The notes beneath the pieces were generated by a model, which saw only the letters and a program-made list of their open reading frames with translations, did not search any database and was not told the origin of the DNA. From NCBI GenBank assembly GCA_010202465.1, contig CP047919.1:372001-436000 (forward strand): a DNA stretch of 64,000 nucleotides, read 5' to 3'. Made by a program: the position numbers and the translations under genes. Shown piece after piece: positions 1 to 8,959 of this stretch. This stretch comes from Candidatus Saccharibacteria bacterium oral taxon 488. Its GTDB lineage: Bacteria > Patescibacteriota > Saccharimonadia > Saccharimonadales > Saccharimonadaceae. Within the stretch, counting starts at the first letter, position 1; every line of letters begins with the position of its first letter.

Positions 1-379
1 TGGCCTTGATCAAGCGCCGCCGCACCGCTGTTTGCGCCACCATTTCGGCGTATGCCGCCGCGTGCGCTGCCGTCGGCACGTAGTTGGTGAGTTCCGTCAA
101 ATACGCCGAGCCGCCGATGAGTTCCAGCTCGTCCTTGCGCTTCAGTTCATCAGTTAGAGTCAAGAGGTCAACTGGCTTATGTTTTTCAAATAGCCGCATC
201 ATACCAGCGAAAATTAGCCCGTGGTTTTTATCATAAAAGTCGTTCGGTTTGACTATTTCCGCGGCGTCGGCTAGGACTTCCTCGTCGATGAGAATTGCGC
301 CGAGCAGGCTTTTTTCAGCGTCCAGGTTTTGGGGCGGCAATTTGCCCGCTATGGTCTCGGTTTGGGTTGTTTCGCTCAT
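1..379 (-). CDS. dnaB: Replicative DNA helicase DnaB, N-terminal part (cut by window edge)
   Basis: About 126 N-terminal residues are visible; the rest lies beyond the window edge. The sequence matches the DnaB N-terminal all-helical domain that mediates hexamer assembly and primase contact: after a short Gln/Thr-rich lead comes LPPQNLDAEKSLLGAILID, then a long helical stretch. The ATP-binding RecA-like domain is not in view. The start ATG overlaps the dnaX stop as ATGA, so the two replication genes are translationally coupled. Identification rests on family knowledge of this conserved N-terminus. Confidence 0.9.
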   Translation of the reverse strand, partial: MSETTQTETIAGKLPPQNLDAEKSLLGAILIDEEVLADAAEIVKPNDFYDKNHGLIFAGMMRLFEKHKPVDLLTLTDELKRKDELELIGGSAYLTELTNYVPTAAHAAAYAEMVAQTAVRRRLIKA

Positions 380-1893
380 GATAATTCCTCCAGGTTAACT
401 TCTTCGCCGCCGCCCATTAGCTCGGCAATTTTCGCAAGCTCGGCGTCTTTGGGCGGGGCTTTTTGTCCGATTGTCATAATATCCAGTTCAGTGCCGGTGA
501 CTTGTTGCACAATTGTCGCAATAAGCGGGCGATTCTTGGCGTTATCTAGCTTCTTTTTATTAAAGGCATTGCCAACGTACAGGGTCAAGGTGTTACCGTT
601 TCGCTGCCAGCTACAGTGTTGCAACAATGTCGCAATAGCGAATGACTGCTCTTTGGCCAGGGCGATGATTTTATCCCAGTCGATGTCTGTGGCGGAGGTC
701 GGCGGATTGTCCGACGTTGGTTGATTGTCTGCCGGGGTGGCGGTGTCTGCGGTTTCCTTACCCTTAGAATCATTAGTTTGCTGATTCTTTGGAGCAGTTT
801 TTAGCGAATTTTCTGCTGGCTGAGCGGCTGGGGCTGGCGCTTCTGAAGTAGCTACTGGCAGCTCTGGCTTTTCTACTGGCGGTTTGACTGCGGCTTTTGG
901 GCTCGTGGTCGACGTAGGTGCGGTCTCGGACGATTTATGAACTATACTTCCAGCTCCGTCCATAAATATCGTCAATAATTTCAGATCTGGATGCGGATGG
1001 CGATCAACCTCAATCAGCCGCTTGACCAATGTAATTAACTCTGGGCGCTGATGTAAGCGCGCTCGCAGCAGTGATAATAATTGACGGGACAGGACGACCG
1101 GATCGGTGCCAGTTTGCTCTAGTTCACTCAGCAAGCTCAGCGCCCCAGAAGCGTCACGCTGCTGATACAATTCCAGCAGGTTTTCCAGCGTCTCCGTGGC
1201 GCTCAGCCCCAGGTACTGGGCAACGTCCGACGCTCTTAGCGGCTTATCAGCGCTGGCTAATGCCGACAATTGATCGAGCATGCTGATGCCGTCGCGAAAC
1301 CCGCCGCGCGAGCGCTCAGCGATCAGCCGAGCAGCGTCCGCCTCAATGGCAAAGCCTTCTTTCTCAGCAATAGTCATCAACTGGCGCGCCATGATGTCCG
1401 CTGGAATGGGGCGGAAAAAAAATTGCTGGACGCGGCTGAGAATGGTGGCGGGCAGCTTGTCGGCGTCGGTAGTCGCCAAGATGAATACTACGTGCTCTGG
1501 TGGTTCCTCTAGGGTCTTTAGCAGCGCGTTAAAGGCAGGCTTGGACAACATATGGACTTCGTCGATGATGTAAATTTTCTTTGGCGCGGAAACCGGTGCG
1601 ACCTGGGCTTTTTCACGCAGGGCGCGGATGTCGTCAACGCCGTTGTTGCTGGCGGCGTCAATTTCAATGATATCCAGGTGCGAGGCTTCCTCGTCGTACG
1701 GTAGCTTATTAATTTCATGCGCTAAAATTCGCGCTACGCTGGTTTTGCCCACGCCGCGCGGACCCGTCAACAAATACGCATGGGCGATTTTCCCCTGCTC
1801 CAGCGCTCGGCGCAAGATATTGGTCACGTGATCTTGCCCCAACACCTCGTCCAAGCTGCGACTGCGATATTTGCGGTACAGTGCCTGGCTCAT
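376..1893 (-). CDS. dnaX: DNA polymerase III subunit gamma/tau (clamp loader ATPase) without zinc module
   Basis: 505 aa. The clamp-loader ATPase loads the sliding clamp on DNA. Walker A is GPRGVGKT (44-51), the Walker B-like motif is DEVH (111-114), and sensor/arginine-finger region SRVQQF follows near residue 155. Residues 61-77, where family members carry a four-cysteine zinc-binding insert, hold only a short Cys-free linker before IEIDAASNNGVDDIR. The last ~190 residues are a Pro/Ala/Thr-rich linker and a tau-like C-terminal domain. The -10 box TATAAT (1902-1907) ends 8 nt before the ATG, so the mRNA is probably leaderless. It overlaps dnaB by 4 nt. Confidence 0.95.
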   Translation of the reverse strand: MSQALYRKYRSRSLDEVLGQDHVTNILRRALEQGKIAHAYLLTGPRGVGKTSVARILAHEINKLPYDEEASHLDIIEIDAASNNGVDDIRALREKAQVAPVSAPKKIYIIDEVHMLSKPAFNALLKTLEEPPEHVVFILATTDADKLPATILSRVQQFFFRPIPADIMARQLMTIAEKEGFAIEADAARLIAERSRGGFRDGISMLDQLSALASADKPLRASDVAQYLGLSATETLENLLELYQQRDASGALSLLSELEQTGTDPVVLSRQLLSLLRARLHQRPELITLVKRLIEVDRHPHPDLKLLTIFMDGAGSIVHKSSETAPTSTTSPKAAVKPPVEKPELPVATSEAPAPAAQPAENSLKTAPKNQQTNDSKGKETADTATPADNQPTSDNPPTSATDIDWDKIIALAKEQSFAIATLLQHCSWQRNGNTLTLYVGNAFNKKKLDNAKNRPLIATIVQQVTGTELDIMTIGQKAPPKDAELAKIAELMGGGEEVNLEELS

Positions 1894-1986
1894 ACTTATG
1901 TATTATAGCGCAAAGTGCGGGATTAGTAAGCTGTTTGGCAGTTCAGGCTTTTATGATTTAGGTATAATCCTGCCCGCGGGCATGTA

Positions 1987-2859
1987 TTAAAACAGCGCCA
2001 GCTGCGTGCTGGGTATTTCGACGTCAATGGCGCCGTCAACTGCCTGCGCCTGGTAGCCGATGAATTTTTTCACGTTGTATGCCAGTAGCTGCCCGTCGTA
2101 CTCGGTGATGAGTACCGAGCCGATGACGCTGATGACGACGCCAGCCATGGTTTTATGCCCCGTCATATCAATCACACTACTGAGGTCTCGACCGTCCGTG
2201 TGAAAATACTCGTCGCACATGATGAGCGTCCGATTTGGAAAATCCAGCCCCAGTTTTTGCTGAATGCGTATCAGCGTGTCAGCTAGGGCCTGCTCCGCCG
2301 CTGCAGTATCGAGCGGCTGCTTGATCATCCCTAGCTTTTTGCTGGCAGCCACCGTTTCTATGATGCCGTCCAGGCCGGCTATTTTCGCCTCATACTGCCG
2401 GGCGATCAACGCCGAAGCAAACGTTTCCAGCTTCACCGCCAGGCGCGCTCCCTGCTCCAGCAGCCGCCGAATGCCGCGCTCTTCCTGCGAGATGCCGACT
2501 TTGATAGCTTCCGGCGCGAAATATGCCAGATAGACGAAGTGCGGGTTTTGATTAATTTTTTCCTGCTGGGCCGACACCGAATCGGCGTTATAAAACGCAG
2601 GATTAAAACCAGTCCGATCACGGCATTTCAGGCAATTTTCATATTTACCGTCAACCGTGGCGCTGTCAGGACAAACCTGGTTGCAATGATTTTCAAAATC
2701 CACCCAGCCGGTACAATATTTGGTCGAAAAATCAAACGCCAGTGACAGCTCCTGTCCCAAAACATCACCACGCTCAGTCTTGCCGTCAATCTGCCATTCC
2801 AGAAATGGCCGGTTTTCGGTATCAAAGCTGGCGTAGCTTAGCAAAAACTCCCCAGACAT
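1987..2859 (-). CDS. DUF2797 family protein
   Basis: 290 aa. Matches the DUF2797 pattern as I know it: an N-terminal half with a Cys cluster (roughly residues 48-80, including CLKCRDRTGFNPAFYN) that looks like a metal-binding knuckle, followed by VYLAYF...KVGIS...R...LLEQGA, which resembles the core of a GIY-YIG nuclease fold. Function is unknown. The -10 TATAAT (2866-2871) lies 6 nt before the ATG, so a leaderless mRNA is likely. It is a single-gene unit between the unknown gene at 2923 and dnaX. It is one of the few proteins in the window that keeps a cysteine cluster. Confidence 0.75.
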   Translation of the reverse strand: MSGEFLLSYASFDTENRPFLEWQIDGKTERGDVLGQELSLAFDFSTKYCTGWVDFENHCNQVCPDSATVDGKYENCLKCRDRTGFNPAFYNADSVSAQQEKINQNPHFVYLAYFAPEAIKVGISQEERGIRRLLEQGARLAVKLETFASALIARQYEAKIAGLDGIIETVAASKKLGMIKQPLDTAAAEQALADTLIRIQQKLGLDFPNRTLIMCDEYFHTDGRDLSSVIDMTGHKTMAGVVISVIGSVLITEYDGQLLAYNVKKFIGYQAQAVDGAIDVEIPSTQLALF

Positions 2860-2871
2860 AGCACCATTATA

Positions 2872-2905
2872 TCAAAAGCCGCCCGGTAACCGCCCGGGAC
2901 GGCTT
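2872..2905 (-). terminator. Intrinsic terminator of the gene at 2923-3438
   Basis: On the minus strand the hairpin AAGCCG...CGGCTT encloses a second CCCGG/CCGGG stem and is followed by TTTTGAT. The T-run directly abuts the -10 box of the next gene, so terminator and promoter are packed into about 45 nt. Confidence 0.7.
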
Positions 2906-2922
2906 CAAATGTCAAAAACGGT

Positions 2923-3438
2923 CTATAGTGGCGCTTCGACAGCTGCCCAGGTGGCGTCCGGATTGTCATCAGGGATGATGATGGTGACTTGGTCGCCGAC
3001 TTCGATGCGGAAGAAGGTGACGCTGGCGAGCAGGATGCGATATTCACGGCCATTGGCTTCGACGTAGTAAACGCCGTCGTGTTGGACGAGCGTACCGATG
3101 ACTTGTTTGCGCGAGACCGGGCCGATTTGTTTGTAGATAAAGCTGCCGTCTTCGGCGATGGTTAATTTCAAGATGTCGCCCTCGACGAGCTTGGACTTTG
3201 AGGCGTAGTTCGCCGGGATTGGATAATTCTTGCCATCAGGCCCCATCATCATTTGACCATCAAACACACCCTCGATTATCTTGCCGGCAACATCGTCCGA
3301 CGAGGTTTTCGGCGTGACGACTTGTCCATCGTCACCAACGATGCTGATCAGCAGCTCCTTGGCTGCTGCTAAGTTAGTTTCTGCTTCTTGGATGAGCGTC
3401 CTGAGGCGCTTCACTTGCTTTTCCGGTAAATCAGACAT
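2923..3438 (-). CDS. Unrecognised protein: short coiled coil plus beta-rich domain
   Basis: 171 aa. I do not recognise the family. Residues 5-35 (KQVKRLRTLIQEAETNLAAA) look like a charged coiled coil; residues ~55-170 are beta-rich with a GDILKLTI...DGSFIYKQIGPVSRK core and a Pro/Asp tail. There is no signal peptide or membrane segment, so it should be cytosolic. A promoter (-35 TTGCAC, 17 nt, -10 TATATT) lies upstream with a ~37-nt leader and an AAGGAA ribosome site, unlike the leaderless neighbours. The coil-plus-beta layout loosely recalls Gre-type RNA polymerase factors, but that is a guess from shape only. Confidence 0.6.
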   Translation of the reverse strand: MSDLPEKQVKRLRTLIQEAETNLAAAKELLISIVGDDGQVVTPKTSSDDVAGKIIEGVFDGQMMMGPDGKNYPIPANYASKSKLVEGDILKLTIAEDGSFIYKQIGPVSRKQVIGTLVQHDGVYYVEANGREYRILLASVTFFRIEVGDQVTIIIPDDNPDATWAAVEAPL

Positions 3439-3480
3439 ATGGCTCGCATTCCTTGTCTATTTTTGATAGTACGTGAGAGT

Positions 3481-3509
3481 AATATAGCACTAATTATGTG
3501 AGTGTGCAA
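3481..3509 (-). promoter_or_regulatory. Sigma70-type promoter for the gene at 2923-3438
   Basis: Minus strand -35 TTGCAC (3504-3509), 17-nt spacer ending TGC, -10 TATATT (3481-3486): an extended -10 promoter. Confidence 0.7.
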
Positions 3510-3603
3510 GTCCCGCCAGTATATTCGCATCGGCCAACGGCTCGTCTTTCCACAAGGACAACAGATAGTCAGGCAAAAATGTGGTAATTTTTACCCTTGC
3601 CAA

Positions 3604-3637
3604 TAAAACACCGCCCGTGGTATAAGCTCCGGGCGGC
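3604..3637 (-). terminator. Intrinsic terminator after rplL
   Basis: Minus strand CCGCCCG / CGGGCGG stem (7 bp) with a 12-nt loop and then TGTTTTATT, about 38 nt after the rplL stop. It marks the end of the rplJ-rplL unit. Confidence 0.85.
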
Positions 3638-3674
3638 ATTTCTCTACGAAAACAATCGGTCGTTTCACTCAAAA

Positions 3675-4052
3675 TTAGCTTAACTCAACGCTAGCGCCGG
3701 CGTCTTCCAAAGTCTTCTTCGCAGCTTCAGCTTCGTCCTTTGACACCTTTTCCTTGACTGGTGCTGGTGCGCCGTCGACGATGGCCTTTGACTCACCGAG
3801 GCCCAAGCCGGTGATTTCCTTGACTGCCTTGATGACAGCAACTTTTTGAGCACCTGCGTCCTTTAGGGTGACGGTGAACTCAGTTTTCTCGTCTTCTGCG
3901 GCAGTCTCGCCACCAGCAGCCGGACCAGCAACAGCCACTGCAGCAGCAGCTGGCTCAATGCCGTATTCATCTTTCAAGTGATTCTTTAATTCGTTAACTT
4001 CCAGAACTGTCAACCTGGTCAGTTCTTCAGCCAATTTCTTAATATCAGCCAT
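3675..4052 (-). CDS. rplL: Large ribosomal subunit protein bL12 (L7/L12)
   Basis: 125 aa, the usual length. N-terminal dimerisation helices ([20 protein letters not shown]), an Ala/Gly-rich hinge (~36-52), and the C-terminal domain with the [12 protein letters not shown] helix that contacts translation factors. Start supported by AAGGAG 7 nt upstream. It follows rplJ but is separated from it by a long stem-loop (4080-4195), which may adjust the L12:L10 ratio of 4-6:1 needed for the stalk. Confidence 0.97.
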   Translation of the reverse strand: MADIKKLAEELTRLTVLEVNELKNHLKDEYGIEPAAAAVAVAGPAAGGETAAEDEKTEFTVTLKDAGAQKVAVIKAVKEITGLGLGESKAIVDGAPAPVKEKVSKDEAEAAKKTLEDAGASVELS

Positions 4053-4079
4053 GATATGTCTCCTTAATTATTGATTATT

Positions 4080-4195
4080 ATCATCTCGAGTTATCCAATC
4101 TTCAACGCCTCCTCTTTTCGCGCCGTGCGCCTTGAATGGCGCTCGGGCTGCAACGCTATACCGGAGCTTATGAAGACCGAATAACTCGAGATGAT
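4080..4195 (-). other. Long RNA hairpin in the rplJ-rplL spacer
   Basis: In the minus-strand transcript the segments 4171-4195 and 4080-4104 form a continuous 25-bp stem: 15 perfect pairs (ATCATCTCGAGTTAT with its complement) plus 10 more, three of them G-U. The G-U pairs exist only in the RNA of the rplJL transcript, not in the opposite strand, which supports an RNA-level role. The 66-nt apical part holds a second hairpin, GCGCC-ATTCAA-GGCGC (4127-4142). There is no T-run, so it is not a terminator. It could be an RNase III-like processing site or an mRNA stabiliser for rplL; this is inference. Confidence 0.75.
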
Positions 4196-4207
4196 TGATT
4201 GCTAAAC

Positions 4208-4732
4208 TTAAGCCGCAGCTTTGGCTTCGATGCCGTCCAAGAGCCCGTGCAAATTGCCGCCAAGCGCGCCCACAGTGTCGTGGACTGGTGAGAGCAGCTG
4301 TGCCACAACTTCGGCGATAAGCTGGTCTTTGCTTGGCAGGCTCGCCAGCGCCTTGATGTCAGCTTCGTTGATGCTCAAGCCTTCACCTGAGAAGCCACCG
4401 GCCAACTGCAGTGCTGGATGCGTCTTTGCAAACGTGTCCAGAACTTTGGCTGGCATGACCTCATCTTCGGCGCTAATGGCGTAAACCAATTGGCCAACCA
4501 ATAAGTCAGTCTCGGCTTCTTTGTAACCGTCAACGCCCTGCAATGCTACGCGTACCAAGCGGTTTTTGACAACCTTGATGACCACGTTTGCCTCGCGGGC
4601 AGCCTTGCGCAGCTCTTGTAATTCAGCCACGCTCAGGCCCTGGTACCGCGCAAATGCCGTACCTTTGGCATTCTTCAGCAGCTCGGTTAGTTCAGCAACC
4701 AAAGTTTGTTTTTTATCGCGTGAAATTGCCAT
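4208..4732 (-). CDS. rplJ: Large ribosomal subunit protein uL10
   Basis: 174 aa. L10 anchors L12 dimers to the ribosomal stalk base. The N-terminal RNA-binding domain has the conserved ARYQGLSVAELQELRKAARE and VVKNRLVRVAL segments; the C-terminal helix (~145-170) provides L12 docking sites. The start ATG follows AAAGGA. Upstream lies a 220-nt leader with attenuator features; in other bacteria the L10(L12)4 complex represses its own leader. Confidence 0.96.
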   Translation of the reverse strand: MAISRDKKQTLVAELTELLKNAKGTAFARYQGLSVAELQELRKAAREANVVIKVVKNRLVRVALQGVDGYKEAETDLLVGQLVYAISAEDEVMPAKVLDTFAKTHPALQLAGGFSGEGLSINEADIKALASLPSKDQLIAEVVAQLLSPVHDTVGALGGNLHGLLDGIEAKAAA

Positions 4733-4952
4733 AAAAATCCTTTCTTTGATTGGTTCTTGCGTGATTCGACCGATTTGTTAACGTGCGGTAATGGAGAATC
4801 TGGTTCTCATTTTCTGGGCATTAGCCAGGCAAATAAAAACGTCTTTGATTCTCGCACTACCAAAGACGTCAAATAAAACTGTTCGTTTCATCCCTCGGCG
4901 GCATGTTTACACCTCAGTTTCCTTCGGTCGCGCGCTGTCTTTGGTAATGTTC
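4733..4952 (-). promoter_or_regulatory. L10 leader with attenuator, antiterminator arm and uORF
   Basis: Minus-strand transcript of about 220 nt. At 4839-4869 a terminator hairpin (ACGTCTTTG/CAAAGACGT followed by TTTTATTT, in + coordinates 4832-4869) sits upstream of rplJ. An earlier segment, TACCAAAGAC (+ strand 4937-4946), is exactly complementary to GTCTTTGGTA, the 5' arm and loop edge of that terminator (4858-4867), so the two pairings exclude each other. A short ORF with its own ribosome site lies between them (4869-4904). Layout agrees with the L10 leader of Firmicutes, where L10-L12 binding favours termination. Confidence 0.7.
4869..4904 (-). CDS. 11-codon leader uORF before the rplJ attenuator
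   Basis: ATG with GAGGTG 6 nt upstream encodes MPPRDETNSFI; its TGA stop falls in the 5' edge of the attenuator stem. A ribosome on this ORF would physically hinder the terminator. Existence as a translated ORF is inferred from the ribosome site and placement only. Confidence 0.4.
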   Translation of the reverse strand: MPPRDETNSFI

Positions 4953-4958
4953 ATTAGA

Positions 4959-4987
4959 ATTGTAGCAGAAATGACAACGGGATGCAA
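4959..4987 (-). promoter_or_regulatory. rplJL promoter
   Basis: Minus strand -35 TTGCAT (4982-4987), 17-nt spacer ending TGC, -10 TACAAT (4959-4964). Transcription should start near 4952, giving the long rplJ leader. Confidence 0.8.
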
Positions 4988-5017
4988 GACAATGCTGGTT
5001 TATTTTTCAGGAATATG

Positions 5018-5049
5018 AAAACGCGCCCTGCTTAATGCGGAGCGCGTTT
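5018..5049 (-). terminator. Intrinsic terminator after rplA
   Basis: Minus strand ACGCGCTC / GGGCGCGT stem with 10-nt loop, then TTTTCAT. It separates rplA from the rplJL unit, which has its own promoter. Confidence 0.8.
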
Positions 5050-5064
5050 GTATAGAAACTGGTT

Positions 5065-6084
5065 TTACAGCGAAGTCTCGACCTTTATGCTCGGCCCCAT
5101 AGTGGTGGCGACGGCGATAGATTTGACGTAAATGCCCTTGAAGCTGGATGGCTTTTGGGCGTTCAGACTGGCGAGGAAGGCGCGAGTGTTTTCTACCAGT
5201 TTGTCGGCGCCAAACGACACTTTACCAACTGCCAAGTGGACGATGGCTTGCTTATCGACGCGGTACTCGACCTTGCCGGCTTTGGCTTCGGATACGGCTT
5301 TGGCGACGTCGGTAGCGACGGTGCCGGACTTGGGATTCGGCATCAAACCGCGCGGGCCGAGCAGCCGGGCGTACTTGCCAAGCTTCGGCATGTATTGCGG
5401 CGTGGCGACCAAGATATCAAAGTTCAATTCTTCCTTGTCTAGCTGCTTGAGGAATTCCTCGTCGCCGATGATGTCTGCGCCAGCTTTCTTAGCGGCGGCA
5501 TGTTCGGTTTCTGGCGCGAAAACTGCTACGCGAACGTCTTTGCCAGTACCATGCGGTAGTGCTACGGTCGAGCGGACGTTCTGATCGGCTTGGCGCGGAT
5601 CAACGCCCAGGCGAACGTGAATTTCAACGCTGGCGTCGAATTTGACCGGGCTGGTCTCAGCCGCCAGCTTCAGTGCTTCGTCAAGACTGTACAATTTATT
5701 TTTCTCAATCTTCTTTGCTGCTTCCTGGTATTTTTTGCCGCGGCGCTCCAGGCGCGGACGCGTGATCGGCTTCGGGCCTTTCTTAACATGCGCTTCGGCG
5801 TCGTCGGACTGCGGCGTGGTGTCGCCGGCTTCTTTGCGGGCTTCCTTTTCGGCTTTTTCGGCAGCCTCATCGAGGGCTTTTTGGCTGCGCTTACCAGCCT
5901 TGGCGACGACAGCTTCGCGCTCGGCGATGACGTCTTTGTCTTTGGTTTCGTGCGGCTTGCTGCTCTCAGGCGCGCCTGCTTCAGCTTCGGCAATTGCCGC
6001 CTCAATCTCTGCGATAGTATTCTTGTCGCTGACTGCTAATTGTAGTTCTGCTGCTTTCTCGAGCAGCTCGGCTTTCTTGGCCAT
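5065..6084 (-). CDS. rplA: Large ribosomal subunit protein uL1 with ~105-aa N-terminal extension
   Basis: 339 aa, against about 230 for a typical L1. The L1 core begins near residue 105 (RLERRGKKYQEAAKKIEKN) and includes the signature PRGLMPNPKSGTV and the C-terminal KGIYVKSIAVATTMGPSIKV. The extension starts with a helix-turn-helix-like segment (KKAELLEKAAELQLAVSDKN) resembling HeH/SAP/LEM-type domains, then a Glu/Lys/Ala-rich stretch. I place the start at 6084 because AAGGA precedes it; an upstream ATG at 6195 would lie in the promoter. It is a stand-alone unit, not next to rplK. Confidence 0.93.
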   Translation of the reverse strand: MAKKAELLEKAAELQLAVSDKNTIAEIEAAIAEAEAGAPESSKPHETKDKDVIAEREAVVAKAGKRSQKALDEAAEKAEKEARKEAGDTTPQSDDAEAHVKKGPKPITRPRLERRGKKYQEAAKKIEKNKLYSLDEALKLAAETSPVKFDASVEIHVRLGVDPRQADQNVRSTVALPHGTGKDVRVAVFAPETEHAAAKKAGADIIGDEEFLKQLDKEELNFDILVATPQYMPKLGKYARLLGPRGLMPNPKSGTVATDVAKAVSEAKAGKVEYRVDKQAIVHLAVGKVSFGADKLVENTRAFLASLNAQKPSSFKGIYVKSIAVATTMGPSIKVETSL

Positions 6085-6166
6085 ACTAATCCTTTCTGTG
6101 GTACAAGCGGCGACTCGCGACCTCTCGGGCGAATCTGCCTCCCAGCATTGATTTGATGATAGTGGA

Positions 6167-6195
6167 ATTATACCTGAAATAATGCAGTAAAGCAA
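6167..6195 (-). promoter_or_regulatory. rplA promoter
   Basis: Minus strand -35 TTGCTT (6190-6195), 17-nt spacer, -10 TATAAT (6167-6172). The leader to the ATG is about 75 nt. I could not identify an L1-binding mimic in it. Confidence 0.8.
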
Positions 6196-6202
6196 CTATG
6201 GT

Positions 6203-7054
6203 TTATGCTGCGAGAGCATCTGTGTCGCCGCTGTTACGGCGCATTAGCTTCGAGAGAAAACGACGATCTGGGATAACATGAATAGTGGTATTATCGCTAG
6301 CTTCCAGTGAAAGGGCAACCCGTGGAGCTGGCTCATCACTGGTGTGGTCGGTGATTACACTAAAGCCGGTGGATCTCATGCCGTTAAATTTGCCATACGG
6401 AAGTCTAACTCCCTCCCCTGTAAATGTAGACCCTTCACCGGAAAACGACCCACTCTTACAGAAATCTTCGCCCAATTGCTGAGTCAATGTTTGTACGCCC
6501 CAAGCGATTATTGCAGCACGGTCGGCGGGTGAGGTGGCATATTTGGCGGCATTTTCTATGTCGAGTATTGTCTCGTGTATCTCGGGATTTATGGCTTGAG
6601 CCGAAAAATAATTCGCCAGCAAATCAGTTGGTAGATGGACATCAAATTGGAGAATATTGCCGACTGTCTCTTGGGAGAGCAGAAAATGATGCGTACCTTC
6701 CCAGGAACGAATAGCCAGCGCTGCCAGTGTTTGTGGGCGCTTATTGACTGTAAATGCTTTAGCCTCTGGTGACAGGAGCTCTCCTTTTAGTTGGCGGACA
6801 GCTAGCTCATCGCTCTCAGTAACATTTGTGATAGTCACTGACGAGCCGATGTAGTCGTCTGGGAAGTGCGGGGTGATATGCTGCTTGATTATGTTTTCGG
6901 GATCCCTATTCGGCGGGAGGTGCTCTCCTCTCTTCGTTACTTCTGTTTTAGCGGCGAGTGCTTGATTAGCTTCACTAACTCCTCGCCGAAAGTTTGGGCT
7001 ACTTAGTACAGACAGCCCGTCGGCTATTGGTGAATGATAACGTCTTTCTCCCAT
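6203..7054 (-). CDS. Unrecognised cytosolic protein
   Basis: 283 aa; I do not recognise the family. No signal peptide or membrane segment is visible. The N-terminal ~60 residues are polar and probably disordered; residues ~75-190 are mixed alpha/beta with a helical DIENAAKYATSPADRAAIIAWG stretch; a Gly/Ser-rich patch (SGSFSGEGSTFTGEG, ~200-215) precedes a beta-rich end that includes VALSLEASDNTTIHVIPD. It ends 8 nt before the rplA -35. No convincing ribosome site is seen before the ATG. Confidence 0.65.
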   Translation of the reverse strand: MGERRYHSPIADGLSVLSSPNFRRGVSEANQALAAKTEVTKRGEHLPPNRDPENIIKQHITPHFPDDYIGSSVTITNVTESDELAVRQLKGELLSPEAKAFTVNKRPQTLAALAIRSWEGTHHFLLSQETVGNILQFDVHLPTDLLANYFSAQAINPEIHETILDIENAAKYATSPADRAAIIAWGVQTLTQQLGEDFCKSGSFSGEGSTFTGEGVRLPYGKFNGMRSTGFSVITDHTSDEPAPRVALSLEASDNTTIHVIPDRRFLSKLMRRNSGDTDALAA

Positions 7055-7099
7055 AATTAACTACAAGTGTAGATGAGAATACATTATTTTGCAAGTAAT

Positions 7100-7128
7100 T
7101 TGACATACCTGCAACGTAGCGGTACAAT
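7100..7128 (+). promoter_or_regulatory. Strong promoter ahead of a decayed gene
   Basis: -35 TTGACA (7100-7105), 17-nt spacer, -10 TACAAT (7123-7128), 9 nt before an ATG at 7138. The promoter is near consensus although the gene it serves is interrupted. Confidence 0.8.
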
Positions 7129-7137
7129 TATGTAACT

Positions 7138-7576
7138 ATGAGTAAGGCGGAATTTTTAGGTAGGTGCAAGGACTGTCCGATTGCTGGGCCAGCTTGCGAG
7201 AATGTAGAGAATAGACGGTAGGCTGCCAAGGAGGCTGCAGAGTTAGCCCTGAAGGGGTTGAGCAATAATCCAAATATTCAACTTTTTCGAGATGACGGCG
7301 TGCAGGTTGATGTTGCAGATCTGGATCCTGAGGTCGTAGGAGAGCTTAATAAAGATCTACGTAGTCAGGTAGCCGGGCTGTTTTGATGAGATCGATGAGT
7401 CTGGAGATCGCGTATTGCGGTTTGCCGAGAAGTGTCCCGGTCCAACGACAGCTCGATTTCGGGCAAAGAAGACGGGCCGCTTAGTAGAGGTGACGGTGTG
7501 TAATAGCCCTGCACTGCCTTGGCAAAGTAGCGGAGAGGGAAACATAGAGCCTGTACGAGTGAGGCGAAGGTCGTAA
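7138..7576 (+). pseudogene. Decayed small gene: in-frame TAG and one frameshift
   Basis: From ATG 7138 the frame encodes MSKAEFLGRCKDCPIAGPAC and a few more residues, then hits TAG at 7219-7221. The same frame continues with protein-like sequence (KEAAELALKGLSNNPNIQLF, then VDVADLDPEVVGELNKDLRS) to TGA at 7384. One base over, coding-like sequence resumes (DEIDESGDRVLRFAEKCPGP) and runs to TAA at 7574-7576. Together about 145 codons. CxxC at the start and an Arg-rich end suggest a small nucleic-acid or metal-binding protein, but I do not recognise it. It could also be a 27-aa peptide followed by noncoding DNA. Confidence 0.5.
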
Positions 7577-8908
<1,332 letters not shown>

Positions 8909-8959
8909 TTCATAGGTTACGAGACAAGACGTCGGACGCTTGGTCAGCTGTAGTGGAAA

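Noticed and set aside
376..379. UGA reassigned to glycine (Gracilibacteria/SR1 code)
   Set aside because: TGA ends many genes at overlaps with the next start (dnaX, the GT4 gene, GH57), so it is a true stop.
3490..3672. 60-codon ORF on the minus strand downstream of rplL
   Set aside because: It runs through the rplL terminator hairpin and the promoter of the next gene; no ribosome site.
5132..6151. Several long plus-strand ORFs opposite rplA
   Set aside because: Shadows of the biased, charged rplA extension; no ribosome sites or protein-like motifs.
7219..7221. In-frame TAG as a recoded (pyrrolysine-type or suppressed) codon
   Set aside because: A frameshift further on and the lack of any known TAG recoding in this group make decay simpler.
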